DNA of 53,647 nucleotides, taken from contig JAPPMC010000197.1 of the NCBI GenBank assembly GCA_028819235.1, positions 1 through 53,647 of the forward strand. The letters run 5' to 3'. The stretch is from Bryobacterales bacterium. GTDB taxonomy: Bacteria; Acidobacteriota; Terriglobia; Bryobacterales; UBA6623. Under the pieces are notes generated by a model. It was not told the origin of the DNA. It searched no databases and saw only the letters and a list, made by a program, of their open reading frames with translations. Of this stretch, positions 16,777 through 25,124 are shown one piece after another. The first letter of the stretch is position 1; every line of letters begins with the position of its first letter. The position numbers and the translations under genes are program-made.

Positions 16777-19278
16777 GTGAACGCCCGGGATGCTGGCGGT
16801 GGCAGGGGGCCCCGAGGGCGATCGGTGTCCTCGCGCACGCAGACCGCTGCCCCCTGCGCCGGGGAAGCGAACTACCGTAGCTCCCGAGTCGCCTGTCTCC
16901 CCCGTGAGAGCCGTCCGGCCCGCTTTCCCCTCGGGCTGTCCGCCACAGCAGTCCGGGCGAGGGTCGCCGCTGCGGCGGTTGGGGCCCTGTGGCTAGCCTC
17001 GCAAGGGACTCCCTGCCGCGGGGAGACCCCGCCGGGGCTTGCCGCGAGCGCTCACGCAGTCCTGCAGTCGAAGTGCACCGGCTGCCATGGGCAGGCGCGC
17101 ATCTCGGACTTGGACCTGAGAAGCCGGGAAGGCCTGCTGGCTGGAGGCCGCCGCGGCCCCGCCGCCCTGCCCGGGGATCCCGAATCGAGCCTGCTGGTCC
17201 GGGCCGTGCGCCGGGATGCGGAACTACAGATGCCGCCTGGCGATGCTTCCCTGTCCGGCAAGGAAATCGACCTCTTGGCCAGATGGATTGAGGCCGGAGC
17301 GCCGTGGCCGGAACGTCCTCCCGCCGCCGGTGAGGAACTGTGGTGGTCCTTCGACCCGCCGTCCCGGCCGGAAGTCCCGAAAGCGGGCGGGGAGGGTTGG
17401 GTGCGGGGCCCAATCGATGCGTTCGTGCTCGCCCGGATGGGTGAGCACGGGCTGGCGCCGGGCCCGGCCGCAGACCGCCCGACTCTCGCGCGCAGAGCCT
17501 ACTTCGACCTCCACGGACTTCCCCCAACGCCAGACCAAGTGCGCAGCTTCGTCGAGGATCGCGCACCGGACGCGTTCGAGAAACTGGTCGACCGTCTGCT
17601 CGCTTCCCCTCGATACGGGGAGCGGTGGGGCCGTTACTGGCTCGATCTGGCGCGGTACGCCGATACTTCGGGCTTCGAGACGGACCACTACTACACGACG
17701 GCGTGGCGCTACCGGGACTACGTTGTCGACTCGTTCAACAGCGACAAGCCGTTCAACACGTTCGTCCAAGAGCAGATCGCGGCCGACGAGCTTTGGCCGA
17801 CGGACATGGATCTGGAGGGCACCCTCGAGCTGCCGGAAGAGAAGCGCCGGAACGTTTCCCGCCGAGTGGGAACGAGCCTGTTCACGCTTGGCGCATTCCC
17901 GATTGAGTACACCTTCTATGGCGACCTCTACCGGGCCGAATGGCAAGCCGAGGCCGTCGACACAATCGGCGCCGCATTCCTGGGGCTCTCGCTGGAGTGC
18001 GCGCGCTGCCACGACCACAAGTCCGATCCTGTCTCCCAACGCGACTACTACCGGCTGGCGGCGTTCTTCGCGGGCAGCGTCGAGGTGCCCGTTCCCCTGG
18101 TTAGCATCTACGACATCCAGACCAGCACGCGCTCATTCCCGCTGCTGGAGAGGGCGCGCGCCCTGAAGCGCATTGCTAAGCGATCGGCCCGCGGTCTCGA
18201 CGCAGACGGCAGGAACCAGTTGCTGCGGCGCCTGGGAGAGGCGTACCTGCGGGCTCCCGAGCCCTATCCGACCGCCAATGTCCTGGGGCACACCGAGACG
18301 GTCCCGGAAACCCACGTGCTGGCCCACGGCGACTTTCGCCGCGCGGGCGAGGTCGTCCGCCCCGGCTTTCCAGACGCGCTGCCGCCTGGCCCAGCGCTAG
18401 ACGAGCCTGAGGGCGTGCGGTTCGTGCCGCGACGGCGCGCGGCCCTCGCTCGATGGCTCACCTCTGCGGAGAACCCTCTCCTAGGCAGGGTGATGGTGAA
18501 CCGCATCTGGCAGCACCACTTCGGGGAAGGACTGGTGCGGTCCCCCAACGACTTCGGGCGCAATGGCGACCGGCCGACCCATCCCCGCCTGCTGGACTGG
18601 CTTGCGGTGGAATTCCGGGAGAACGGCTGGAGTGTGAAGGACGTCCACCGGATGATCATGCGTTCCGGCGCATACCTTGCCTCAAGCGTCGCGAGCCCGG
18701 CGCCTCTGCAGGCCGACCCCGACAACAGGTGGCTGTCCAGAATGAACCGCAGGAGGCTCGACGCGGACGCCATCCGCGACTCGCTGCTGGCAGTCTCCGG
18801 GAGCCTGAATCTGAAGATGGGGGGTGTCGGGGTGATCCCGCCGCTGTCCGACGAGGAGCTTCTTGCCGCCCGCATGCCCCACCTTTGGCCTGCGCACCCC
18901 GACGCCTCCGAGCATGTCCGGCGCAGTGTGTACCTGCAGGTGAAGCGCTCGATGGCACTGCCGATGCTTGAGGTGTTCGACGCACCGGACACGGCCCGCA
19001 GCTGCGCCCGCCGCGAGAATTCGACGGTCGCCCCCCAAGCGCTGGCGATGATGAACAGCCGCTTCGTGGTGGAGCAGGCCGGCCATTTTGCGGAGCGCGT
19101 GCGTCGCGAAGAGGGTGATTCCGGGGCGGACGCCGCCGTCCGGGCCTGGCAACTGGCGTTGGGGCGACCGCCGACGGAGTGGGAGCTCGAGACCGCAAAG
19201 GGCGTACTGGCGCGCACGTCGCTCCGGCAGCTCTGTCTGATGCTGTTTAATACGAACGAGTTCCTTTATGTGGACTGA
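16777..19278 (+). CDS. PSD1-type protein with planctomycete cytochrome c, DUF1549 and DUF1553 domains (copy 1)
   Basis: After a secretion-signal-like segment, a CxxCH haem-binding motif (CTGCH) lies in a PSC1-type domain with LDLRSREGLLAGG and LLARWIEAGAPWPE. DUF1549 follows (FDLHGLPPTPDQV, YGERWGRYWLDLARYADTSG) with a second CxxCH (CARCHDHK), then DUF1553 (NPLLGRVMVNRIWQHHFGEGLV). The family is abundant in Planctomycetes and Bryobacter-type Acidobacteriota; its biochemical function is not established. The start is uncertain. GTG 16777 follows a -10-like GATACT (16762-16767), GTG 16825 is also possible, and the frame stays open further upstream. Its last 11 nt overlap the partner DUF1501 gene. 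Confidence 0.88.
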   Translation: MNARDAGGGRGPRGRSVSSRTQTAAPCAGEANYRSSRVACLPRESRPARFPLGLSATAVRARVAAAAVGALWLASQGTPCRGETPPGLAASAHAVLQSKCTGCHGQARISDLDLRSREGLLAGGRRGPAALPGDPESSLLVRAVRRDAELQMPPGDASLSGKEIDLLARWIEAGAPWPERPPAAGEELWWSFDPPSRPEVPKAGGEGWVRGPIDAFVLARMGEHGLAPGPAADRPTLARRAYFDLHGLPPTPDQVRSFVEDRAPDAFEKLVDRLLASPRYGERWGRYWLDLARYADTSGFETDHYYTTAWRYRDYVVDSFNSDKPFNTFVQEQIAADELWPTDMDLEGTLELPEEKRRNVSRRVGTSLFTLGAFPIEYTFYGDLYRAEWQAEAVDTIGAAFLGLSLECARCHDHKSDPVSQRDYYRLAAFFAGSVEVPVPLVSIYDIQTSTRSFPLLERARALKRIAKRSARGLDADGRNQLLRRLGEAYLRAPEPYPTANVLGHTETVPETHVLAHGDFRRAGEVVRPGFPDALPPGPALDEPEGVRFVPRRRAALARWLTSAENPLLGRVMVNRIWQHHFGEGLVRSPNDFGRNGDRPTHPRLLDWLAVEFRENGWSVKDVHRMIMRSGAYLASSVASPAPLQADPDNRWLSRMNRRRLDADAIRDSLLAVSGSLNLKMGGVGVIPPLSDEELLAARMPHLWPAHPDASEHVRRSVYLQVKRSMALPMLEVFDAPDTARSCARRENSTVAPQALAMMNSRFVVEQAGHFAERVRREEGDSGADAAVRAWQLALGRPPTEWELETAKGVLARTSLRQLCLMLFNTNEFLYVD

Positions 19279-20695
19279 TCCTTCGCGGCGGGATTTCCTC
19301 AAGCATTGCGGCCTCGGCCTAGGATGGCTCGCGGCGACCGAACTGCTGGCAGCTGACAGTCCCGGCGGCGGGCCGCTGGCACCAAGGTCGCCGCACCGGC
19401 CTGCAAGGGCGCACAGCGTGATCCACCTGTTCATGCAGGGCGGGCCCAGCCACATCGACACGTTCGACCCCAAGCCCCTCCTGAACCGACTTGACGGCCA
19501 GCGGCCGCCGGCGAGCTTCGGGGACGAAGACTTCCAGAACGGAAAGTTCGCCCAGCAGGAGCTGCTCGGCTCGCGACGGTCGTTCGCGCGACACGGCGAG
19601 TCCGGCATTGAGATCTCGGACCTGTTTCCGCAAGTGGCCAAACACGCCGACGACATCGCCGTCATCCGCTCGAATTATCACGAGGGCTTCACCCACTCGC
19701 AGGCGCAGTTCCTGATCCACAACGGGTGGCCCCGCATCGGACGACCCAGTCTCGGTAGCTGGGTGCTGTACGGGCTGGGCACCGAGAACCAGAACCTCCC
19801 CGGATTTGTGGTCCTGCTCCAAGGGGGCGTGCGTTCAGGGCCAGAGGTGTACGGTCAGGGATTCCTGCCGGCCGCCTACCAAGGGACCTCTTTCCGGCCC
19901 GGACCGGAGCCGATCCTGTACCTCAATCCGCCGGACGACGCACCGGCCCGCTGGCAGCGCGAGATGCTCGACGGCCTTCGCGCTTTGAACACGCGCCATC
20001 TCGAGCAGCGTAACTTCGACTCCGAGCTGGCCGCACGGCTCGAATCCTACGAGTTGGCCTTCCGGATGCAGGTGGCCGCACCAGAGGCGACGGACATCTC
20101 AGGGGAGAGCGAGGCCACGAGGAGGCTCTACGGCATGGACGATCCCGTTAGCGCGGACTTCGGGGGCCGCTGCCTGCTGGCGCGGCGGCTTGTCGAGCGC
20201 GGCGTACGCTTCGTTCAGATCTGGTCTGGAAACGGGCAGAACGCGATCGACTGGGACGGGCACACCGGCTGCGACCAGAACCACATTGACCGGGCTGCCG
20301 AGACCGACCGGGCCGTTGCGGGCCTGCTGGCTGACCTGAAGGCCCGCGGCCTGCTGGACTCGACTCTCGTGATCTGGGGCGGCGAGTTCGGCCGCACGCC
20401 CACCTCGGACGGCGGCAAGGGCCGGACGGAGGGCCGGGACCACAACCCGTACGGCTTCACGCTGTGGATGGCCGGCGGGGGCGTGGCAGGCGGCCAGACG
20501 ATCGGAGGGACGGACGAGCTGGGTCTGCGCGCTGTGCAGGACCGCGTGCACCTGAACGATCTCCACGCGTCGATCCTCGCCCTGTTAGGCCTTGACCACG
20601 AGAGGCTGACCTACCGGCACTCCGGTCGCGACTTCCGCCTTACGGACGTCGGTGGAGACACGAGCTTGGCGGAACGCCTGACCCGCGCCGGGTGA
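19268..20695 (+). CDS. DUF1501 family protein with Tat signal (copy 1)
   Basis: This 475-residue protein of the alkaline-phosphatase/sulfatase-like superfamily begins with a twin-arginine signal (SRRDFLKHCGLGLGWLAATE), so it is exported folded. Family landmarks are HLFMQGGPSHIDTFDPKP near the N-terminus, WDGHTGCDQNH (about 337), IWGGEFGRTP (about 370) and the C-terminal LTYRHSGRDFRLTDV. ATG 19268 overlaps the PSD1 stop by 11 nt, which indicates translational coupling and joint work in the periplasm. The substrate is unknown. Confidence 0.92.
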   Translation: MWTDPSRRDFLKHCGLGLGWLAATELLAADSPGGGPLAPRSPHRPARAHSVIHLFMQGGPSHIDTFDPKPLLNRLDGQRPPASFGDEDFQNGKFAQQELLGSRRSFARHGESGIEISDLFPQVAKHADDIAVIRSNYHEGFTHSQAQFLIHNGWPRIGRPSLGSWVLYGLGTENQNLPGFVVLLQGGVRSGPEVYGQGFLPAAYQGTSFRPGPEPILYLNPPDDAPARWQREMLDGLRALNTRHLEQRNFDSELAARLESYELAFRMQVAAPEATDISGESEATRRLYGMDDPVSADFGGRCLLARRLVERGVRFVQIWSGNGQNAIDWDGHTGCDQNHIDRAAETDRAVAGLLADLKARGLLDSTLVIWGGEFGRTPTSDGGKGRTEGRDHNPYGFTLWMAGGGVAGGQTIGGTDELGLRAVQDRVHLNDLHASILALLGLDHERLTYRHSGRDFRLTDVGGDTSLAERLTRAG

Positions 20696-20783
20696 GCCGA
20701 AGCGGCGGCTGGGCTGTGGTACGCTGCAAATCTGTGCCGGACAGCTCCCGTCCGCCGGCCCAGACCGCGCTAGGGCCGACGGA

Positions 20784-20823
20784 TTGCCGCGTGGTCCACG
20801 CTTGAGGGACCGCCGAACGGCAA
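20784..20823 (+). promoter_or_regulatory. Two-stem hairpin in the leader of the orphan ABC permease
   Basis: TTGCCG (20784-20789) pairs with CGGCAA (20818-20823), and inside it GGTCC (20793-20797) pairs with GGACC (20807-20811) around a 9-nt loop. Pairing in both stems is perfect. An extended -10-like TG-n-TACGCT lies at about 20716-20724, giving a leader of some 200 nt before the permease. I do not recognise a known riboswitch class. Confidence 0.35.
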
Positions 20824-20932
20824 GCCACGGAGCTGCCGAGCCGCGGCAAGGAGCGTTGCTGGCAGAGTCATCGGGACACCTTTCGCGACCGTGCCCGTCG
20901 GTCGGCGAGCCATTGAATCAAGGTCTCCGCGC

Positions 20933-21874
20933 ATGCTGGTGAAGTCGGCTGTCGTACAGAAGTTCCTGCCCTTCCTCACCCTTGCCGGGCTGTTCCTGAT
21001 CCTGTCCGTCGCCTCGCCCTACTTCCTGACGGGCACGAACATTTCCAGCGTCATCCGGCAGACTGCCGTGATCAACATCATGGCGCTGGGCATGACGCTG
21101 GTGATCGTATCGGGAGGCATCGACCTCTCGGTCGGATCGATGATGGCCTTCTCCGGAGTGGTGGGGACGATGACCATGGTTGCCACCGGCTCGGTGGAAC
21201 TGGGAATCCTCACCGGCATGGTCGCCGGCACTGCGTGGGGAGCGGCCAATGGCTTGATGATCTACAGGCTGCGGATCCCGCCGTTCATCGTGACACTCGG
21301 GACACTCGGCATCATCAGGGGCCTGACGCTCGTGATTTCGGGCGGCCTTCCGGTCGTGGGCCTTCCAAAGGAGCACGGTTTTCTGGGCGAGGGCACGATC
21401 GGGCCGGCCCCCTTTGTGCTGCTCGTGCTGGCGGTGTGCGTCGTGATCGCGCACTTCGTGCTGCACTCGACCCGGTTGGGCCGATACACATATGCGATTG
21501 GCAGCAACGAGGCAGCCGCGGTCTACGCCGGAATCCCAGTCGGACGCTACAAGGTGGCGATCTATGCCATCTGCGGCCTAATGACCGGTCTGGCCGGAAT
21601 GATCGAGACTTCGCGCCTGATGACCGGCCAACCCACGGCGGGCGTGACTTACGAGCTCCAGGTGATAGCAGCGGTGGTGATCGGCGGCGGCAGCTTGGCG
21701 GGTGGCGAAGGAACGGTGATCGGCACGCTTATCGGAGCCTTCATCATGGGCCTGCTGTCGAATGGAAGCGACCTTCTTGGGATCACCCCGTACTGGCAGC
21801 AGGTAATCATCGGAGCGATCATCATCCTCGCCGTTGCCCTTGACGAAGCACGAAAGCGGCGCTTCAGCACCTGA
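20933..21874 (+). CDS. Ribose/sugar-type ABC transporter permease (BPD_transp_2), orphan
   Basis: The 313-residue integral membrane protein matches RbsC-like permeases: NISSVIRQTAVINIMALGMT, LVIVSGGIDLSVGSMMAF, and the C-terminal VIGGGSLAGGEGTVIGTLIG with about eight to ten hydrophobic helices. These form the channel of sugar or autoinducer-2 importers and need an ATPase (RbsA-like) and a binding protein (RbsB-like). Neither is in the window, so the rest must be elsewhere or lost. ATG 20933 gives a normal N-terminus; an in-frame GTG at 20891 would add 14 residues. Confidence 0.9.
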   Translation: MLVKSAVVQKFLPFLTLAGLFLILSVASPYFLTGTNISSVIRQTAVINIMALGMTLVIVSGGIDLSVGSMMAFSGVVGTMTMVATGSVELGILTGMVAGTAWGAANGLMIYRLRIPPFIVTLGTLGIIRGLTLVISGGLPVVGLPKEHGFLGEGTIGPAPFVLLVLAVCVVIAHFVLHSTRLGRYTYAIGSNEAAAVYAGIPVGRYKVAIYAICGLMTGLAGMIETSRLMTGQPTAGVTYELQVIAAVVIGGGSLAGGEGTVIGTLIGAFIMGLLSNGSDLLGITPYWQQVIIGAIIILAVALDEARKRRFST

Positions 21875-21968
21875 GCGGAACGGCCGCCCGGCCCTGAGGC
21901 CACGTCCGAGACGCCAGCGCTGCAAGGCCGTCCAGATCTCCATGAAATGAACAGGCCACAACTGGGCG

Positions 21969-22001
21969 GGCCGGGCTGCGCACGCACTGCGAGGCCCGGC
22001 C
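21969..22001 (+). terminator. Long GC-rich hairpin between the ABC permease and the secreted-protein genes
   Basis: GGCCGGGC (21969-21976) pairs with GCCCGGCC (21994-22001). A 2x2 mismatch separates this from an inner CGCA/TGCG stem (21979-21982, 21988-21991), giving 12 bp in all. It lies 94 nt past the permease stop and just before the promoter at 22032. No U tract follows. It is likely a transcript boundary. Confidence 0.45.
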
Positions 22002-22031
22002 TGGCGCCCGTGCGCAAGAGCCGAGTCGGAT

Positions 22032-22037
22032 TAGAAT
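22032..22037 (+). promoter_or_regulatory. -10 element close to the start of the secreted-protein operon
   Basis: TAGAAT lies 10 nt upstream of ATG 22048, so the predicted transcript has a leader of only about three bases. No clear -35 was seen, nor any Shine-Dalgarno before the ATG, in keeping with leaderless initiation. Confidence 0.45.
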
Positions 22038-22047
22038 CTAGTGCGAA

Positions 22048-22884
22048 ATGGCGTCCCCCGCTTCAAGATCTCGACTTTCATGGCCGCGCAGGGCACGGCC
22101 AGCAATCGCCTGGGCGGCGGCCACCCTCGCATTGGCCGCGCCGCTGCCGTCCCACGAGCCGGGTATCCCACGGTTCTTCGACGGCCACCCGGACCTCAAC
22201 GGGATTTGGCAGGCAATCGGCACAGCGCACTGGAATCTTGAGGACCACCCTGCGGCAGCCGGCCATCCCGACCTTGGCGCGATTGGGGCCGTGCCGCCTG
22301 GACAGGGCGTGGTGGTGGGAGGCGAGATCCCGTATGCGGCGGCCGCCCGGGAGCGACAAGAGGCGAACTTCAAAGACCGGATGACCGCGGACCCCGAAGC
22401 AAAATGCTTCCTGCCCGGGGTCCCCCGCGCCACATACCTGCCGTATCCCTTCCAGATCATCCAAGGGGACTCGAAGATCATGATCGTCTACGGCTTCGCA
22501 GAAGCGAACAGGACCATCCACATGGACAAGGAGAACCCAGAACCCCCACCCATCGACAGCTGGATGGGCCGCTCGCACGGCCGCTGGGATGGAGACACGC
22601 TGGTAGTCCTCGCGGAGGGCTTCAACGGGCAGGCCTGGCTCGACCGTGCCGGCAACTATGCCAGTGCGGCCCTGCGCGTGGAAGAGCGGTATACACCGCT
22701 GGGCCGAAACGCGCTACAGTACGAGGCGACCCTGACAGATCCGACAGTCTTCGAGCGCCCGTGGACGATTCGGATGCCGCTGTACCGGCGCCTTGAGCCG
22801 AATGTGCGCGTGCTCGAGTTCAAGTGCGTCGAGTTCGCCGAGGACCTGATGTATGGCCACCTGCGCAGAAGACCGACGCGATGA
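22048..22884 (+). CDS. Secreted protein of the D-L-x-G-[IV]-W paralog family (member 1)
   Basis: No function is known to me. The 278-residue protein has a basic N-terminus with a hydrophobic stretch ending near residue 33 (AAATLALAAPLPS), suggesting export. It then has HPDLNGIWQA, a central CFLPGVPRATYLPYPFQII segment, GRWDGDTLVV and the C-terminal DPTVFERPWTIRMPL. These blocks recur in the genes at 22910 and 25125, which shows three tandem paralogs. Similar unnamed proteins are, to my knowledge, common in Acidobacteriota. It is the first gene of a tightly spaced operon ending near 26111. Confidence 0.8.
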   Translation: MASPASRSRLSWPRRARPAIAWAAATLALAAPLPSHEPGIPRFFDGHPDLNGIWQAIGTAHWNLEDHPAAAGHPDLGAIGAVPPGQGVVVGGEIPYAAAARERQEANFKDRMTADPEAKCFLPGVPRATYLPYPFQIIQGDSKIMIVYGFAEANRTIHMDKENPEPPPIDSWMGRSHGRWDGDTLVVLAEGFNGQAWLDRAGNYASAALRVEERYTPLGRNALQYEATLTDPTVFERPWTIRMPLYRRLEPNVRVLEFKCVEFAEDLMYGHLRRRPTR

Positions 22885-22909
22885 CCCCAGGACTCCGGGA
22901 GCGCTCGGC

Positions 22910-24661
22910 ATGTGCACGATCCGCTGGCCCGGCCTAATCCTGCTGGCCGCATTGGCCTCGGTGGGAACGAGTGCAGGAGCGGACCTCCACCACGTCCAGA
23001 TCACCGCCGCCAGCCCGACCGAGGCCGTGCGATGGTACGAGCGGCACCTGGACTGCGAGCCGGTCACGGGCCAGAAGGACACCGCCGTCTGCAATGGGAT
23101 CAGGCTAATCTTTGTCTCCCAGCCCACAATGGGCAGCACGCAGGGCACAGGAGTCAATCACATCGCGTTCTCCTACCCGGACGTGACGGCAAAGATGGCC
23201 GAACTGGAGGCGGTGGGCGTACGGGGTTCGGGCGTTCGCCTGCAGCGCTTCGACGACGGATCCACACACCGTCCAATGCCGGGTCTGAACCGCCACGGAT
23301 TCCTGTTCGACCCCTGGGGCACGCGCATCGAACTGGTCGAGGACATCGAGCTGTTGGGCTTCCATCACCTCCACCTCAGCGCCAGCGATCCGCAGTCCAC
23401 GCTGCGCTGGTACCAAGCGGCGTTCGGCGGCCAATCAGAAGATTTCCCGGGCGGCGTGTCCGGCGTGCAGTTCGGCAGCGGATGGCTGCTGGCCTCGTCG
23501 CACTCCGGTTCGCAACCCGCCCCCACCAGCTCCCGTGCGATCGCACACATCGCGTTCGAAATGCCGAGCCTGGATCGGTCAGCCGAGGGGCTCCGGGAGG
23601 TCGGAGTGGACATGCTGGGTGCCCCCGCAGTGCCGGCGAATGCGCGCAGCGCCGCCAAGCGTGTCTTTGCGAACGGCCCGGACAATGTCACGGTGGCAGT
23701 TGTCGAGCCCGGCTTCGCCGGAGTTGATGCCGCCGAGGCCACAGGGGATGGTGCGTTCGACGGCAACGCTGTGGCCGAAGCCTACACCACGCCCCGCACG
23801 CCCTGGGGCGAGCCGGACTTGCAGGGAATATGGACAGGGAACGCGGCGCACGGCATCCCGCTAGAGAGACCTGCGGCCTTGGTCGGCGTTGAGGCCCTCA
23901 CAGCCGAGCAGGCGGCCGCGCGGCGGGAGCGGGGCACGCTTGGGAGCATCTGGGGGTACGAGCGCGAGTGGCGCGACACCACGCTGGGCTACGACAAGAT
24001 GACACCGTCGACCCAAGTGGCGATGATCTTCGACCCGCCCGACGGTCGGCTGCCGCCACTGACCGAGGCAGGGGAACGCAGGGCCCGCGAGGCGCGCCTC
24101 GAACGCGAGCGACGCACGAGCCAGCCACCCGCCGGGCCTGAAGATCTGACACCGTACGTGCGCTGCATCACCAAGGGCGTCCCGGGAATGATGATTCCCG
24201 GCATCTACAACAACGGCCTCCAGATCGTCCAAGGCCCCGAATTCGTGGCCATACACAAGGAAATGGTCCACGAGGCAAGGGTCATTCCGACCACTCCCCG
24301 GGAGAGGGTGGGTCCGAACCTTCGAACGTGGCTCGGCGATCCACAGGGTCGATGGGACGGCGAATCGCTTGTCGTGGAGTCTAATCGCTTCAACGGCCGC
24401 AGCCCATTTCGGGGGTCGTCGGCGGAGATGACTCTCACGGAGCGCTTCACGCGGGTGGGCCCGAGCAGGCTGCTCTACGAATTCACCGTTGATGACCCGA
24501 CCGTGTGGGTCCGGCCGTGGTCGGCCCGATTCGCCTTCGATCTGGACGAGGATCAGTACGAGCTGGTCGAGTATGCCTGCCACGAGGGCAACTACGGAAT
24601 GTTCAACATTCTGAGCGGTGCCCGGGCTCGGGACCGCGAGGCAGCGGAGGCGGGCCGATGA
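22910..24661 (+). CDS. Secreted fusion: two VOC domains plus a D-L-x-G-[IV]-W domain (member 2)
   Basis: This 583-residue protein joins three modules after a signal peptide (1-23). VOC domain 1 (about 25-145) has candidate metal ligands in HHVQI (27-31), NHIAFS (His84) and IELVE (Glu141). VOC domain 2 (about 150-268) has HHLHLS (152-157), AHIAFE (His213) and VVEPG (Glu266). The third module (about 295-583) is homologous to its neighbours: EPDLQGIWTG (301-310), GRWDGESLVV, DPTVWVRPWS and ACHEGNYG near 557. VOC proteins include glyoxalases, ring-cleaving dioxygenases and isomerases; which activity applies is unknown. ATG 22910 gives the signal peptide. The stop overlaps the next start as ATGA. 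Confidence 0.85.
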   Translation: MCTIRWPGLILLAALASVGTSAGADLHHVQITAASPTEAVRWYERHLDCEPVTGQKDTAVCNGIRLIFVSQPTMGSTQGTGVNHIAFSYPDVTAKMAELEAVGVRGSGVRLQRFDDGSTHRPMPGLNRHGFLFDPWGTRIELVEDIELLGFHHLHLSASDPQSTLRWYQAAFGGQSEDFPGGVSGVQFGSGWLLASSHSGSQPAPTSSRAIAHIAFEMPSLDRSAEGLREVGVDMLGAPAVPANARSAAKRVFANGPDNVTVAVVEPGFAGVDAAEATGDGAFDGNAVAEAYTTPRTPWGEPDLQGIWTGNAAHGIPLERPAALVGVEALTAEQAAARRERGTLGSIWGYEREWRDTTLGYDKMTPSTQVAMIFDPPDGRLPPLTEAGERRAREARLERERRTSQPPAGPEDLTPYVRCITKGVPGMMIPGIYNNGLQIVQGPEFVAIHKEMVHEARVIPTTPRERVGPNLRTWLGDPQGRWDGESLVVESNRFNGRSPFRGSSAEMTLTERFTRVGPSRLLYEFTVDDPTVWVRPWSARFAFDLDEDQYELVEYACHEGNYGMFNILSGARARDREAAEAGR

Positions 24662-25095
24662 CACGCGTATTCGCGAAGCAACCGATCGCGGCGGCCCTCG
24701 CGGCCTCCCTGCTTGTGGCTGTGCTGCTTCTGGTGCCGGACCTGTACGGCCACCACGCCTTCTCGTCGGAGTTCGATGCCGAGAAACCCGTCCGCCTTCG
24801 GGGAAAGATCACAAAGATGGAGTGGATCAACCCGCACGCTTGGATGCACATCGAGGTGACCACGGACGACGGTCGGACGGAGAGCTGGATGGTCGAGGCT
24901 GGACCGCCGGGCGCGCTGGTGCGGCGCGGCTGGCGCAAGGATTCTGTCAAGCCGGGCGTCGAAGTGCTGGTAGAGGGATACCGGGCCATAGACGGGAGCA
25001 ACAAGGCCAATGGGCGGGACGTCACACTGCCGGACGGGACGCGGCTGTTCGCAGGATCGTCGGGCACGGGCGCGCCATACGACGAGAGGCGCTAG
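24658..25095 (+). CDS. DUF6152 family secreted protein
   Basis: The 145-residue protein has an N-terminal hydrophobic signal (about 8-25, AALAASLLVAVLLLV) followed by the DUF6152 hallmarks: GHHAFSSEFDAEKPV, KITKMEWINPHAWMHIEV, a Trp-Met-Val-Glu strand, RRGWRKDSVKPG and VTLPDGTRLFAGSS. No activity is known. The family often neighbours D-L-x-G-[IV]-W proteins, as it does here between members 2 and 3. ATG 24658 overlaps the previous stop (ATGA); the frame is open further upstream inside the fusion gene, but that would destroy the signal peptide. Confidence 0.88.
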   Translation: MTRVFAKQPIAAALAASLLVAVLLLVPDLYGHHAFSSEFDAEKPVRLRGKITKMEWINPHAWMHIEVTTDDGRTESWMVEAGPPGALVRRGWRKDSVKPGVEVLVEGYRAIDGSNKANGRDVTLPDGTRLFAGSSGTGAPYDERR

Positions 25096-25124
25096 GCGCA
25101 GGGAAATTCTAGGGGGAGGTCTTC

